Assembly: GCF_900631615.1 (NCBI RefSeq)
Contig: NZ_LR131273.1
Location: 4,372,850-4,436,849, forward strand
Source of the DNA: Tsukamurella paurometabola
Lineage (GTDB): Bacteria; Actinomycetota; Actinomycetes; Mycobacteriales; Mycobacteriaceae
Direction: 5' to 3'
Length of the DNA: 64,000 nt
The notes under the pieces are model-generated. The model had not been told where the DNA came from. It saw only the letters and a program-made list of their open reading frames with translations, and did not search any database. Shown here in pieces: positions 8,409-17,352 of this stretch. The position numbers and the translations under genes are program-made. How positions within the stretch are numbered: the stretch's first letter is position 1; the number at the start of each line of letters is the position of its first letter.

Positions 8409-8819
8409 TCAGGTGCCCGACGGTGCGCCGACCTCCCCGGTCGGCGCGCCGTCGTCGGCGTTCCGCTCCCGCAGGTGCATCAGGATCTCGGCGTGGCCCT
8501 GGAGGAACGCCTTCTCGTCGAGCTTCTTGCGCCGCATCCACGCCGTGACCTCGGAATTGCACTTGCTGGCGTTGCACGAACGGCACGCGGGTACCACGTT
8601 CTGCTGGGTGTATCGACCGCCGCGCGAGATCGGCAGGACGCAGTCCTTCTGGAACGGCCCCGCTCCCCCGCAGTAGGCGCACGCGCCCCACAGCGCGACC
8701 AGCTCCGCCCACTGAGCCGCGGTCAGGTCGTTGTCGGCGGCGGCCACGCGTTTCGCGCGCCGGCGGGCGATCCTGGCCTTGCGGGTCCGTGCGCGCGGCG
8801 GCGTCGACTTCGGGGGCAC
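8409..8819 (-). CDS. HNH-family nuclease-like protein with a Cys in place of the first His
   Basis: About 136 residues from the GTG at 8819. An upstream ATG at 8897 is in frame but would sit on the divergent fmdB leader, so I prefer the shorter form. After a basic N-terminus (ARTRKARIARRRAKR), the zinc-knuckle HNH core reads CAYCGG...DCVLPISRGGRYTQQNVVPACRSCNASK. Two CxxC pairs and the Asn are intact, but the usual D-H before the hydrophobic-P-x-S-R-G-G segment is D-C. This Cys variant recurs, to my recollection, in mycobacterial HNH proteins. Target and role unknown; it faces the fmdB promoter and shares no obvious pathway with it. Confidence 0.75.
   Translation of the reverse strand: MPPKSTPPRARTRKARIARRRAKRVAAADNDLTAAQWAELVALWGACAYCGGAGPFQKDCVLPISRGGRYTQQNVVPACRSCNASKCNSEVTAWMRRKKLDEKAFLQGHAEILMHLRERNADDGAPTGEVGAPSGT
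8422..8450. terminator. Hairpin between convergent permease and HNH genes
   Basis: GGTGCGCCGACC (8422-8433) and GGTCGGCGCGCC (8439-8450) pair with one G-T mismatch around a five-base loop, within the 3' end of the HNH gene and just after the permease stop. It lacks a T-tract, as is common in actinobacterial terminators. Confidence 0.45.
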
Positions 8820-8845
8820 GGAGACACCGTACCCACGAAAGACGA

Positions 8846-8873
8846 TACCGATTCGGTAGTTTCCCCTCGGGAA
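8846..8873. promoter_or_regulatory. Two adjacent palindromes in the fmdB leader
   Basis: TACCGA-T-TCGGTA at 8846-8858 and TTCCC-CTC-GGGAA at 8861-8873 lie back to back, 27-54 bp upstream of the fmdB ATG. They are candidate operator elements for fmdB-fmdA or for the divergent HNH gene; no known regulator consensus is recognised. Confidence 0.35.
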
Positions 8874-8899
8874 CCGGACGAAAGGAATACGGTCCACTC

Positions 8900-9220
8900 A
8901 TGCCTACCTATGAATTCCGGTGCAGCAGTTGCGGACCCTTCGACGCCGTGTTCAGCATGCGCGAGGTCCCGGCGAGCACGGCGTGCCGGTGCGGCGCCCC
9001 GGCACGGCGCGGCATCACGGCGCCGCGGCTGGGCAGCGGCGCGTCGAACGCGATGCGCCTGATCGACGCCACGAAGGCGACCGCGGACCGGCCCGCCGTC
9101 GTGTCGGCGCCGCCGGCCCGCACCGCCGGTAGCGCGCTCCGACCGAGCCGGCCGGCACCACGGCCGAGCCGTGAATCGGCACCGTCGGACCCCCGGCACG
9201 CCCGCCTGCCCCGTCCCTAG
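8900..9220 (+). CDS. fmdB: FmdB-family zinc-ribbon protein
   Basis: A 106-residue protein with an N-terminal zinc ribbon: MPTYEFRCSSCGPFDAVF followed by STACRCGAPARR, giving two Cys-x2-Cys/Cys-x-Cys metal pairs. The rest is a disordered Ala/Arg/Pro/Ser tail. FmdB was named as a putative regulator of the formamidase gene fmdA in Methylophilus, and the pair is adjacent here with only 37 bases between stop and start. Start ATG at 8900 is preceded by GAAAGGAA. Regulatory function is by family association. Confidence 0.82.
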   Translation: MPTYEFRCSSCGPFDAVFSMREVPASTACRCGAPARRGITAPRLGSGASNAMRLIDATKATADRPAVVSAPPARTAGSALRPSRPAPRPSRESAPSDPRHARLPRP

Positions 9221-9257
9221 ACCACCGAAGATCACCCACCGAAGAAAGGCCCGCTCC

Positions 9258-10514
9258 ATGCCCGAAGTCGTCTTTCCGCTCGATTCCAGCAAGAAGTTCA
9301 CCGACCAGGAGAAGATCGGCCACAACCGGTGGCACTACGCCATCCCGCCGGCCGTCACCGTCAAGCCCGGCGACACCTTTCGCGTGCACTGCCGGGAGTG
9401 GTTCGACGGTGCCATCCACAACGACGACTCGGCGGAGGACATCCTCAACGCACCGCTGACGACGGTGCACACGCTCTCGGGACCGATCGCCGTGGAGGGC
9501 GCGAAGCCGGGCGACCTGCTCATCGTGGACATCGTGGACGTGGGCCCGATCCCGCAGGAGGACAGCGGCCCGCTCGCCGGCCAGGGCTGGGGCTACACCG
9601 GCATCTTCGCCAAGGAGAACGGCGGCGGCTTCCTCACCGAGCAGTTCCCCGACGCCTACAAGGCCGTCTGGGACTTCACCGGCCACACCGCGACCTCACG
9701 GCACGTGCCGCACGTGAGCTTCACCGGCATCATCCACCCGGGCCTCATGGGCACGGCACCGTCGAAGGACCTCCTGGCCCGCTGGAACGCCCGCGAGGCG
9801 GCGCTCATCGCGACCGATCCGGACCGGGTGCCGCCGCTGGCGCTCCCGCCCGAGCCGAACGACGCGATCCTCGGCACGCTCACGGGCGACGCCTTCACCG
9901 CGGCGGCCGCGGAGGCCGCGCGCACCGCGCCGCCGCGCGAGAACGGCGGCAACCAGGACATCAAGAACCTCACCCGCGGCACCCGCGTGTTCTACCCGGT
10001 GTTCGTGGACGGCGCGAACCTCTCGGTGGGTGACCTGCACTTCAGCCAGGGCGACGGCGAGATCACCTTCTGCGGCGCCATCGAGATGGGCGGCTTCATC
10101 GACCTGCACGTCGACATCATCTCCGGCGGCATGGAGACCTACGGCGTCAGCGAGAACGCGATCTTCCTGCCCGGCGGCGACGTGGGTCCGCGGTACGAGC
10201 AGTTCCTCGCGTTCTCCGGCACCTCGGTGACCCTCGACGACGAGCAGCGCTACCTGGACAGCCACCTCGCCTACCAGCGGGCGTGCCTGCACGCGATCGA
10301 CTACCTCACCAAGTTCGGCTACAGCCCGGAGCAGGCGTACCTGCTGCTCGGCGCCGCACCGATCGAAGGCCGCCTATCGGGCGTCGTCGACATCCCGAAC
10401 TCCTGTGCCACCGTGTACATCCCGACGTCGATCTTCGACTTCGATGTGACCCCGGGCAAGGACGGGCCGGTGCAGATCGATCCCGGTCAGGGGGCGCCGC
10501 GCGCGTCGCGCTGA
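9258..10514 (+). CDS. fmdA: Formamidase (acetamidase/formamidase family)
   Basis: Hydrolyses formamide to formate and ammonium. The 418-residue length fits FmdA. Start ATG at 9258 follows GAAGAAAGG; an in-frame upstream ATG at 9171 would overlap fmdB. Family stretches include NRWHYAIPPAVTVKPGDTFRVHCREWFDGAIHNDDS, a YTGIFAKENGGGFLTEQFPDAYKAVWDF segment with cited family Cys/Asp-rich region, and VGDLHFSQGDGEITFCGAIEMGG, the FmdA/AmdA core. Context with FmdB and an NCS1 permease behind a GlnR-like array suggests an amide-nitrogen scavenging unit. A long hairpin follows the stop. Confidence 0.93.
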   Translation: MPEVVFPLDSSKKFTDQEKIGHNRWHYAIPPAVTVKPGDTFRVHCREWFDGAIHNDDSAEDILNAPLTTVHTLSGPIAVEGAKPGDLLIVDIVDVGPIPQEDSGPLAGQGWGYTGIFAKENGGGFLTEQFPDAYKAVWDFTGHTATSRHVPHVSFTGIIHPGLMGTAPSKDLLARWNAREAALIATDPDRVPPLALPPEPNDAILGTLTGDAFTAAAAEAARTAPPRENGGNQDIKNLTRGTRVFYPVFVDGANLSVGDLHFSQGDGEITFCGAIEMGGFIDLHVDIISGGMETYGVSENAIFLPGGDVGPRYEQFLAFSGTSVTLDDEQRYLDSHLAYQRACLHAIDYLTKFGYSPEQAYLLLGAAPIEGRLSGVVDIPNSCATVYIPTSIFDFDVTPGKDGPVQIDPGQGAPRASR

Positions 10515-10525
10515 TCCCCGTCCGT

Positions 10526-10589
10526 CCTCGGCCCCGGGAGCGCGGCCTCGGCGATGTCGCCGAGGGGGCGCCGCGCCCCGGGGCCGAGG
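10526..10589. terminator. Very long interrupted hairpin between fmdA and the convergent lipoprotein gene
   Basis: 10526-10538 pairs perfectly with 10577-10589 (13 bp), 10540-10545 pairs with 10571-10576 (6 bp), and an inner stem 10546-10554 pairs with 10557-10565 (9 bp) around a two-base loop. Only a bulged A and a five-base bulge interrupt 28 bp of stem. Placement between two convergent stop codons makes a bidirectional terminator likely. Confidence 0.75.
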
Positions 10590-10596
10590 TGCACGG

Positions 10597-11034
10597 TCAG
10601 CGCGGGAAGGGCAGGCCCGGGGGGATCGTGATGGTGCGAGGGGCACCCGGCGGCAGGTCGATGCCGGGCGGGATCACCACGGTGGTGGGGTACGGCTGTT
10701 GCGTGGTGGTCGGCGCGGCCGTCGTGGTCCCGGCCGTCGGGTAGGTCGTGGTCGGCGGGGTGTACGGCGCTTCGGCCGGCTGCTCCTGGGTGACCGCGGG
10801 AGCGGGCGCGGTGGTGGTGGCGGGCACCGAGGACGACGCCGAGGCGTGCGCCGACGACGGGCCGGCGGGCGCGCTCTGCGTCGCCGAGGGATTCACGGTG
10901 AACGAGGGCACCGATTCGGGGTCCGACGGGGCGCAGGCGACCGCTGCGCCGCACGCCGCGACCACCGCCGCCCCGGCGAGGGCCCTGCGGAGCGCGGCCG
11001 TGGTGGTAATCACAGTGAATGCCATATGCAACAT
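10597..11034 (-). CDS. Small Thr/Pro-rich lipoprotein of unknown function
   Basis: A 145-residue exported protein from the ATG at 11034; a second ATG at 11025 is equally possible. A hydrophobic stretch (RALAGAAVVAACGAAVACAP) ends in a weak lipobox AVAC. The remainder is low-complexity Ser/Thr/Pro/Ala with runs such as SASSSVPATTTAPAP and TTTYPTAGTTTAAPTTTQQP, ending VVIPPGIDLPPGAPRTITIPPG. No domain is recognised. Such proteins probably sit in or span the cell-envelope periplasm; function unknown. It converges with fmdA. Confidence 0.65.
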   Translation of the reverse strand: MLHMAFTVITTTAALRRALAGAAVVAACGAAVACAPSDPESVPSFTVNPSATQSAPAGPSSAHASASSSVPATTTAPAPAVTQEQPAEAPYTPPTTTYPTAGTTTAAPTTTQQPYPTTVVIPPGIDLPPGAPRTITIPPGLPFPR

Positions 11035-11066
11035 AGGATCGTATTCAGGGCCGCATTGCAAGCCGG

Positions 11067-12416
11067 TCACGCCGGCGCGGTGCCCACCCGCTCCCACCGG
11101 TGCCCCAGGAAGCGGGCGACCACCGCGACGCAGCGCAGCACCATGAACGCCGCGAGCCCGGACCAGATCCCGGCGAGGCCCCATCCGAACGCGTAGGACA
11201 GCCAGATCAGCGGGAGGAAGCCGGCGAGGGCCGCTGCCATCGTCGCCGACCGGAGGAACGCGGCGTCGGAGGCCCCGAGCAGCACTCCGTCCAACGCGAA
11301 AACCACGCCGGCGATCGGGATCATCCCCACGAGGAACCACCACGGCACGGTGAGGGCATCGAGAACGGCGGCGTCGGTGGTGAACAGGCGCGGCAGGGTG
11401 CCCTGCAGCGCGGCGAGTGCCGCCGCGATCCCGACGGCGAACGCCGTGGACCAGGCGGTCACACGGCGGCCGAGGGACCGTGCGGCGCCGGTGTCCCCCG
11501 CGCCGAGCGCCGCGCCCACCAGGGTCTGCGCGGCGATGGCCAGCGAGTCCAGGACGAGCGCGACGAAGTTCCACAGTTGCATCGCGATCTGGTGGGCGCC
11601 CACGTACTGCGCGCCCGCACGCGCGGCCACCGCGCCCGCGGAGACGAAGCAGACCTGGAAGGACAGGCTCCGCACGATGAGGTCGCGCCCCAGCACCAGT
11701 TGTGCACGCACCAGGTCGGGCCGCGGGCGGAGGGCCGCCGCGCCGCCGCCCTCCCGGGCCGCGCGGATCACTGCGCCGAGGAAGAGTGCGCCGCTCAGGA
11801 CCTGCCCGGCCAGGTTCGCCCAGGCGGATCCGACGAGTCCCAGGTCCGGCGCTCCGCCCCACCCGAAGACCAGGACGGGGCACAGCACGGTGGACAGGCC
11901 CAGCCCGACGAGCACGAAGACCAGGGGCGCGCGCGGCCGCTGCACCCCGCGGAGCCAGCCGTTGCCGGCCATGGTGACCAGGATCAGCGGGATGCCGAAC
12001 GCGGCGACGCGCACCCAGGACTCCGCCGCGGCGGCGATCTCCGCACGGCCCGCGACCGCCCGCGTCACGGGGCCGGCGAAGCCCTGCACGAGGGCGAGCA
12101 GCACGCCGCCCACCGCCAGCGCGATCCACGTGGCCTGCACGCCCTCGACGACGGCGCCGTCCCGGTCGCCGGCACCGTAGCGGCGCGCCGAGCGCGAGGT
12201 GGTGCCGTAGGACAGGAAGGTCAGCTGCGTCGAGACCGTCGCGAGGATCAGCCCGCCGACGGCGAGTCCGGCCAGCGGGAGCGCGCCCAGGCGGCCGATG
12301 ATCGCGGTGTCCCACAGGAGGTACAGGGGCTCGGCGGCGAGCACGCCGAGCGCGGGCAGTGCCTGCCCGACGATGCGCCTACCGAGACCGGCGGGCGCGA
12401 CGGAGGTCCCGGTCAC
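11067..12416 (-). CDS. dinF: MATE-family efflux transporter (DinF-like)
   Basis: A 449-residue, 12-helix multidrug/toxic compound exporter. Start is the GTG at 12416, preceded by GGGGAAGG; the frame is open much further upstream but there it is antisense-like shadow of nrnA. Features: PALGVLAAEPLYLLWDTAIIG in helix 1 and a mirrored second half beginning around residue 235. The order nrnA then dinF matches Rv2837c-Rv2836c of M. tuberculosis. Substrate unknown. It lies 17 bases after nrnA and is likely co-transcribed with rbfA-nrnA. Confidence 0.9.
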   Translation of the reverse strand: MTGTSVAPAGLGRRIVGQALPALGVLAAEPLYLLWDTAIIGRLGALPLAGLAVGGLILATVSTQLTFLSYGTTSRSARRYGAGDRDGAVVEGVQATWIALAVGGVLLALVQGFAGPVTRAVAGRAEIAAAAESWVRVAAFGIPLILVTMAGNGWLRGVQRPRAPLVFVLVGLGLSTVLCPVLVFGWGGAPDLGLVGSAWANLAGQVLSGALFLGAVIRAAREGGGAAALRPRPDLVRAQLVLGRDLIVRSLSFQVCFVSAGAVAARAGAQYVGAHQIAMQLWNFVALVLDSLAIAAQTLVGAALGAGDTGAARSLGRRVTAWSTAFAVGIAAALAALQGTLPRLFTTDAAVLDALTVPWWFLVGMIPIAGVVFALDGVLLGASDAAFLRSATMAAALAGFLPLIWLSYAFGWGLAGIWSGLAAFMVLRCVAVVARFLGHRWERVGTAPA

Positions 12417-12433
12417 GCGATCCTTCCCCGCGA

Positions 12434-13378
12434 TCAGACCCGGGCCAGGAAGGCGGAGACGACGTCGTCGCTGGAACCGGTGGCGGAGTACCCCGCGGCC
12501 AGCCGGTGCCCGCCGCCGCCGAAGCCGCGGGCGAGCGCGGAGACGTCGAGGTCGGTGCGCGCGCGGAGGGAGGCGGACCACTCGCCGTCGTCGCTCTCCT
12601 TGAACAGGGCCGCGACCTCGCAGTCCTCGGCCGTGCGCAGGAGGTCGATGAGCGATTCGGCGGCGTCCCAGCCCAGCGGCCCGCGATCCGCCGCGCGGCA
12701 CACGGCGTACACGGCGCCGCGCCCACCGAAGGCCTCCGGCACCGCCGTGGCGGAGCCGAGCACCGCGGCGACCATCGCGAACCAGGCGCGGGGATGGCTG
12801 TCGAGCAGATCGCGCGAGAGCTCCCGGCCGCGCGCGCCCGCGGCGAGCAGCCGGCTCGCCATGACGTGCCCGGCGGGTGTCGCCCATCGGAACGAACCCG
12901 TGTCCGTGATGAGGCCCGCGTACAGGCAGTCGGCCGTGCCCGGGTCCAGTTCCGCGCCGAGCGCGTCGATGACCGCGAGCACGAGCTCCGTGGTGCAGTT
13001 CGCCGCGGGATCGATCAGGTCGACGGTGCCGAATCCGGTGTTCGTCGCGTGGTGATCGATGACCACCCTGACGGGATGACCGTGGAAGGACTCCTCGAGC
13101 CCCGCGAGCCGCTCCGAGCTGGCGCAGTCGACCGCGACGGCCACGTCCGCGTCGGCCATCGGGGCGGTGAAGGTGTCCACACCCGGAAGCAGACCGATCC
13201 CGGACGGCAGGTCCGGGCCCGGGTGGCTCACGGTGACCGCCGCGCCGCGGGCGCGGAGCACCCGCGCGAGGCCGAGACCCGAGCCGAGGGTGTCGGCATC
13301 GGGGCGCACGTGGCAGTACACCGCCACGCTGCGGGCGCCCTGCAGCGCCGCCGCGGCGGCGTCTGCGGCGTCGGTCAC
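12434..13378 (-). CDS. nrnA: Bifunctional oligoribonuclease / PAP phosphatase NrnA (DHH family)
   Basis: A 314-residue DHH/DHHA1 phosphoesterase that degrades nano-RNAs and 3'-phosphoadenosine 5'-phosphate and, in M. tuberculosis (Rv2837c), cyclic dinucleotides. Motifs: [18 protein letters not shown] (motif I), VAVDCAS (motif II), [10 protein letters not shown] (DHH), [11 protein letters not shown] (motif IV), and [11 protein letters not shown] in the DHHA1 domain. Its GTG overlaps the rbfA stop by four bases (GTGA), giving translational coupling. Confidence 0.94.
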   Translation of the reverse strand: MTDAADAAAAALQGARSVAVYCHVRPDADTLGSGLGLARVLRARGAAVTVSHPGPDLPSGIGLLPGVDTFTAPMADADVAVAVDCASSERLAGLEESFHGHPVRVVIDHHATNTGFGTVDLIDPAANCTTELVLAVIDALGAELDPGTADCLYAGLITDTGSFRWATPAGHVMASRLLAAGARGRELSRDLLDSHPRAWFAMVAAVLGSATAVPEAFGGRGAVYAVCRAADRGPLGWDAAESLIDLLRTAEDCEVAALFKESDDGEWSASLRARTDLDVSALARGFGGGGHRLAAGYSATGSSDDVVSAFLARV

Positions 13379-13842
13379 CGTTCGTCCCCGTCGGGGTCGT
13401 CGTCGGCGTCCTCGTCGTCGTGCTTGTAGGGGTCGGCCTCGCCCGCCGGTGTGGCGGTGGCGGCGACGGCCGCGACCCGCTCGTCCTGCTCCCGCGCCTT
13501 GGCGAGCAGCGCCTCCATGTTCGCGACCGCGGCGGGCACGCCGTCGAGCTCGAACCGCAGCGTGGGGGTGAACCGCACCCCCGTGCCCGCGCCGACCTTG
13601 CTGCGCAGTTGACCGCGGGCCTTCTCCAGGCCGGCCGCGGCCGCCTCGTAGTCGGGCTCGACGTCGAGCGTCGGTCCCATGACCGTGTAGAAGACCGTGG
13701 CATCGTGCAGGTCGTTGGTCACCCGGGTGTCGGTGACGGTGACGTAGTCGAGCCGCGGATCCTTGATGTCGTGCTCGATCGCGGTCGCGACGATGGTCCC
13801 GATCCGTTTGGCGAGCCGAGCGGCCCGTGCCGGGTCAGCCAT
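13375..13842 (-). CDS. rbfA: 30S ribosome-binding factor RbfA
   Basis: Binds the 30S subunit late in assembly and is needed for 16S rRNA 5'-end maturation. The 155-residue form starts with ATG at 13842, with GGGAGGA upstream; the frame is open farther upstream without a comparable ribosome-binding site. The KH-like core reads [47 protein letters not shown]-terminal acidic tail ([16 protein letters not shown]) follows the domain. Coupled to nrnA. Confidence 0.94.
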   Translation of the reverse strand: MADPARAARLAKRIGTIVATAIEHDIKDPRLDYVTVTDTRVTNDLHDATVFYTVMGPTLDVEPDYEAAAAGLEKARGQLRSKVGAGTGVRFTPTLRFELDGVPAAVANMEALLAKAREQDERVAAVAATATPAGEADPYKHDDEDADDDPDGDER

Positions 13843-13867
13843 GGCCAGTCCTCCCTTACACGTCGAA

Positions 13868-13909
13868 CGATCAATCGGTGGAACGGTGCGATCAACCGAT
13901 GGAACAGCG
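13868..13909. repeat. Imperfect 21-bp tandem repeat in the rbfA leader
   Basis: CGATCAATCGGTGGAAC at 13868 recurs as CGATCAACCGATGGAAC at 13889; the full 21-base units match at 17 positions. A 21-bp period is two helical turns. It lies 26-67 bases before the rbfA start and may be an operator; no regulator is evident. Confidence 0.45.
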
Positions 13910-14004
13910 AGCATATCCCGGTGTGGCACTGCGGCGTCGGCACCTGCGTCCACCACACTCAATCCTGCGGCGAACCTGCGACCGAAGCCGCACGACCGTG
14001 AGGT

Positions 14005-14295
14005 TCAGTCCTCCGGGCCCCACAGGCGACGCCGCACCGACAACAATTCCACCTCGGGGTGCCCCGCGACGGTGCGTTCGCACCGATCGAGGACCTCGCC
14101 GACGTGGCCCGCATCGGGGCCGACGAGCCCCACCCCGACCAGGGCGCGACGGTGCAGGTCCTGATGGCCCACCTCGGCCGCGCTGACGGAGAACCGGCGC
14201 AGCTCGGCCAGGATCGGACGGAGGACGGAACGCTTGTGCTTGAGCGAATGCACGTCACCCAGGAGCAGGTCTACTTCGATGACACCTGTGAACAT
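14005..14295 (-). CDS. DUF503 protein (YlxP-like)
   Basis: A 96-residue protein beginning MFTGVIEVDLLLGDVHSLKHKRSVL, the DUF503 signature, with the SLK-x-KRS basic patch. Family members sit between infB and rbfA in many bacteria, as here, and are probably ribosome/translation-linked, but the biochemical role is not established. The ATG at 14295 is preferred; longer in-frame starts lie in the infB 3' spacer. Separated from infB by a strong hairpin and from rbfA by 162 bases. Confidence 0.85.
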   Translation of the reverse strand: MFTGVIEVDLLLGDVHSLKHKRSVLRPILAELRRFSVSAAEVGHQDLHRRALVGVGLVGPDAGHVGEVLDRCERTVAGHPEVELLSVRRRLWGPED

Positions 14296-14330
14296 CTTCT
14301 CGGGCCACCCGGCCCCGGGGATAGTCGGGC

Positions 14331-14365
14331 GGGTGCGGCCGGCGCGGATCGCGCCGGCCGCACCC
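14331..14365. terminator. 16-bp perfect hairpin after infB
   Basis: 14331-14346 and 14350-14365 are exact reverse complements with a three-base loop (GAT). It begins 11 bases beyond the infB stop on the minus strand and lies upstream of the DUF503 start, so it could end or attenuate infB transcription. No T-tract is present. Confidence 0.65.
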
Positions 14366-14375
14366 GATCCCGGGA

Positions 14376-17183
14376 TCAGTCGCGCGGCTTCTCGACCAGT
14401 TCGTAGGTCTCGATCACGTCGCCGATCTTGATATCGGAGTACGAGAGCGTCAGACCGCATTCGTAGCCCTCGCGGACCTCGGTCGCGTCGTCCTTCTCGC
14501 GCTTGAGCGACGTGACGGTGAGGTTCTCGGCCACGACCGCCGAATCGCGCAGCAGGCGCGCCTTCGCGTTGCGCCGCATGATCCCGGACTGGACCATGCA
14601 ACCCGCGATGTTGCCCACCTTGGACGACTTGAAGATCGCGCGGATCTCGGCCTGGCCGAGCTCCTTCTCCTCGTAGACCGGCTTGAGCATGCCCTTGAGC
14701 GCGGCCTCGACCTCGTCGATCGCCTGGTAGATCACCGAGTAGTACCGGATCTCCACGCCCTCACGGTTCGCGAGTTCCGTCGCCTTGCCCTCGGCCCGCA
14801 CGTTGAACGCGATGATGATCGCGTTCGACGCCGACGCCAGGTTGACGTTCGTCTCGGTGACGCCACCGACGCCGCGGTCGATGACGCGCAGCTGCACCTC
14901 GTCGTCGACCTCGATCCCGAGCAGGGCCTCCTCGAGCGCCTCCACGGTGCCCGAGTTGTCGCCCTTGAGGATGAGGTTGAGCTGGCTGGTCTCCTTCAGC
15001 GCGGCATCCAGATCCTCGAGCGAGACGCGCTTGCGCGAGCGCGCCGCCAGGGCGTTGCGCTTGCGCGCCGCGCGCCGGTCGGCGATCTGCCGGGCGATCC
15101 GGTCCTCGTCGACGACGAGCAGGTTGTCACCCGCTCCGGGCACCGACGTGAAGCCGATGACCTGCGCCGGACGCGACGGGGTCGCCTCCGAGATGTCGTC
15201 GCCGTTCTCGTCGACCATGCGGCGGACGCGACCGTACGCGTCGCCCGCGACGATCGAATCGCCGACGCGCAGCGTGCCGCGCTGGATGAGCACGGTGGCG
15301 ACCGGGCCACGGCCGCGGTCGAGGTGCGCCTCGATGGCGACGCCCTGCGCGTCCATGTCCGGGTTGGCCCGCAGGTCCAGCGACGCGTCGGCGGTCAGCA
15401 GGACCGCCTCGAGCAGCTGGTCGACGTTGGTGCCCTGCTTCGCGGAGATGTCGACGAACATCGTGTCGCCGCCGTACTCCTCGGGCACCAGACCGTACTC
15501 GGTGAGCTGGCCGCGGATCTTCTCCGGCTGCGCGCCCTCCTTGTCGATCTTGTTGACCGCCACGACGATCGGCACGTCGGCCGCCTGCGCGTGATTGATG
15601 GCCTCCACCGTCTGGGGCATGACGCCGTCGTCGGCGGCGACCACGAGGATCGCGAGGTCGGTGGCCTTCGCACCACGGGCACGCATGGCGGTGAACGCCT
15701 CGTGACCCGGGGTGTCGATGAAGGTGATGAGCCGCTCGTTGCCGTCGAGCTCCGTGAGCACCTGGTAGGCACCGATGTGCTGCGTGATGCCGCCGGCCTC
15801 GCCCTCGCGGACGTTGGCCTTGCGGATCGTGTCGAGCAGCCGGGTCTTACCGTGATCGACGTGGCCCATGACGGTGACCACCGGCGGACGGTACTCGAGG
15901 TCCTCCTCGCCGCCCTCGTCCTCGCCGTAGGTGAGGTCGAAGCTGTCGAGCAGCTCGCGGTCCTCGTCCTCGGGGCTGACGACCTGGACGACGTAGTTCA
16001 TCTCCTCGCCCAGCAGCACGAGGGTCTCCTCGTTCACCGACTGGGTGGCCGTGACCATCTCGCCCAGGTTGAACAGCGCCTGGACCAGCGAAGCCGGGTT
16101 CGCGTCGATCTTCTCCGCGAAGTCGCTCAGCGATGCGCCGCGAGCGAGACGGATGGTCTCGCCCTGGCCGCGGGGCAGCCGGACGCCACCGGCGATCGGC
16201 GCCTGCATGTTCTCGTACTCGGCGCGTTTCGCCCGCTTCGACTTGCGGCCACGGCGCGGGGCGCCACCGGGACGACCGAACGCACCAGCGGTGCCGCCGG
16301 GGCGGCCACGGCCGCCACCGCCCGGACGCCCGCGGAAACCGCCCGCGGGAGCACCGGTGCCGGTACCGCCGGGCCCACCGCGGTAGCCGCCGCCACCGCC
16401 GGGACGCCCGCCGGGCCCGCCACGGCCACCGGGGCCGGGGCGGCCCTGTGCGGCCGGGCGCGCGGCGCGCTGCGGCATCGCACCCGGGGTCGGGCGCGGA
16501 GGCATGCTGCCGGGGGTCGGGCGCGGGCCGCCGGGACCGGCCGCGGGACGGCCGCCCTGCGGACGCGGACCACCCTGGCCCGGAGCCGGGCGCGCGCCGC
16601 CCTGCGGACGCGGACCACCCTGGCCCGGAGCCGGACGGGCGCCGCCCTGCGGACGCGGGCCACCGGGGCCCGGCTGCGGGCGCGGCGCACGCTCGACGGG
16701 AGCCTGCGAGGAGAACGGGTTGTTGCCCACCTTCGGGGTGCGCGGCCCGGGCTTCGGGCCGGCCGGGCGCGGGCCCGGGCGTGCGGCGGGCGCCGCCGGA
16801 CGGGCTTCGGGCGCCGACGGTGCGGCGCTCGCCGCGGGAGCCGCCGGTGCGGCGGGCTCCGGGGCGGGCTCGGGCGCGGCCGGCGCCGCCGGGCGCGGGC
16901 CGGGACGAGCCGACGTGGGACGGGGGGCATCCGCGGCCGGTGCCGCTGCTGCCGGGGTGCTCGCGGCCGCGGGGCCGGGCTTCTTCGCCGGGGCGGGGCC
17001 CGGCTTGGCGCCGCCGTCGGACTTGGATCCGTACGACTCGCGCAGGCGTCGCGCGACGGGTGCTTCCACCGTCGACGACGCGGACTTCACGAACTCGCCC
17101 TGCTCACTGAGCCGTGCGAGAACTTCCTTGCTGGTGACACCGAGTTCCTTAGCCAACTCGTGCACGCGGGCCTTGCCTGCCAC
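14376..17183 (-). CDS. infB: Translation initiation factor IF-2
   Basis: GTPase that brings initiator tRNA to the 30S subunit. The 935-residue form starts with GTG at 17183, behind GAGGAGAG, giving [22 protein letters not shown], the usual actinobacterial N-terminus. Residues about 60-340 are a disordered Pro/Ala/Gly/Arg-rich region with 15-residue repeats. The G domain then shows GHVDHGKT (G1), DTPGHEAF (G3) and NKIDKEG (G4), followed by domains II, III and C2 ending near YELVEKPRD. In relatives infB directly follows ylxR; here an 8.4-kb block separates them, so infB must have its own promoter in 17184-17352. Confidence 0.97.
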   Translation of the reverse strand: MAGKARVHELAKELGVTSKEVLARLSEQGEFVKSASSTVEAPVARRLRESYGSKSDGGAKPGPAPAKKPGPAAASTPAAAAPAADAPRPTSARPGPRPAAPAAPEPAPEPAAPAAPAASAAPSAPEARPAAPAARPGPRPAGPKPGPRTPKVGNNPFSSQAPVERAPRPQPGPGGPRPQGGARPAPGQGGPRPQGGARPAPGQGGPRPQGGRPAAGPGGPRPTPGSMPPRPTPGAMPQRAARPAAQGRPGPGGRGGPGGRPGGGGGYRGGPGGTGTGAPAGGFRGRPGGGGRGRPGGTAGAFGRPGGAPRRGRKSKRAKRAEYENMQAPIAGGVRLPRGQGETIRLARGASLSDFAEKIDANPASLVQALFNLGEMVTATQSVNEETLVLLGEEMNYVVQVVSPEDEDRELLDSFDLTYGEDEGGEEDLEYRPPVVTVMGHVDHGKTRLLDTIRKANVREGEAGGITQHIGAYQVLTELDGNERLITFIDTPGHEAFTAMRARGAKATDLAILVVAADDGVMPQTVEAINHAQAADVPIVVAVNKIDKEGAQPEKIRGQLTEYGLVPEEYGGDTMFVDISAKQGTNVDQLLEAVLLTADASLDLRANPDMDAQGVAIEAHLDRGRGPVATVLIQRGTLRVGDSIVAGDAYGRVRRMVDENGDDISEATPSRPAQVIGFTSVPGAGDNLLVVDEDRIARQIADRRAARKRNALAARSRKRVSLEDLDAALKETSQLNLILKGDNSGTVEALEEALLGIEVDDEVQLRVIDRGVGGVTETNVNLASASNAIIIAFNVRAEGKATELANREGVEIRYYSVIYQAIDEVEAALKGMLKPVYEEKELGQAEIRAIFKSSKVGNIAGCMVQSGIMRRNAKARLLRDSAVVAENLTVTSLKREKDDATEVREGYECGLTLSYSDIKIGDVIETYELVEKPRD
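16551..16685. repeat. 45-bp tandem repeats within infB
   Basis: Three units starting at 16551, 16596 and 16641 encode [15 protein letters not shown]-type repeats; the first two are nearly identical and the third diverges at its end. They lie in the disordered linker of IF-2 and are likely to vary in copy number between strains. Confidence 0.7.
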
Positions 17184-17352
17184 TACTCTCCTCATCTGCG
17201 AGGTCGAGGGCACTGCAGGTCCCGCCGACCTCGGTTAGTAACTCCGATTGCCGTTCATCGCTGGTGCTTCACGGTGTGCTCATGTCTTCAGCTCGATTCC
17301 TTCGATTCTTCCGTCCGGCGGCCACTGCAGACCTGCCGTCTTCAGACCGTTG

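Noticed and set aside
11067-13703. A single 878-residue protein joining MATE to an upstream frame
   Set aside because: The upstream part is a shadow of nrnA and rbfA; a GTG with a strong ribosome-binding site at 12416 marks the real start.
16551-16685. CRISPR-like array from 45-bp repeats
   Set aside because: Repeats are contiguous without spacers and encode the IF-2 disordered linker.
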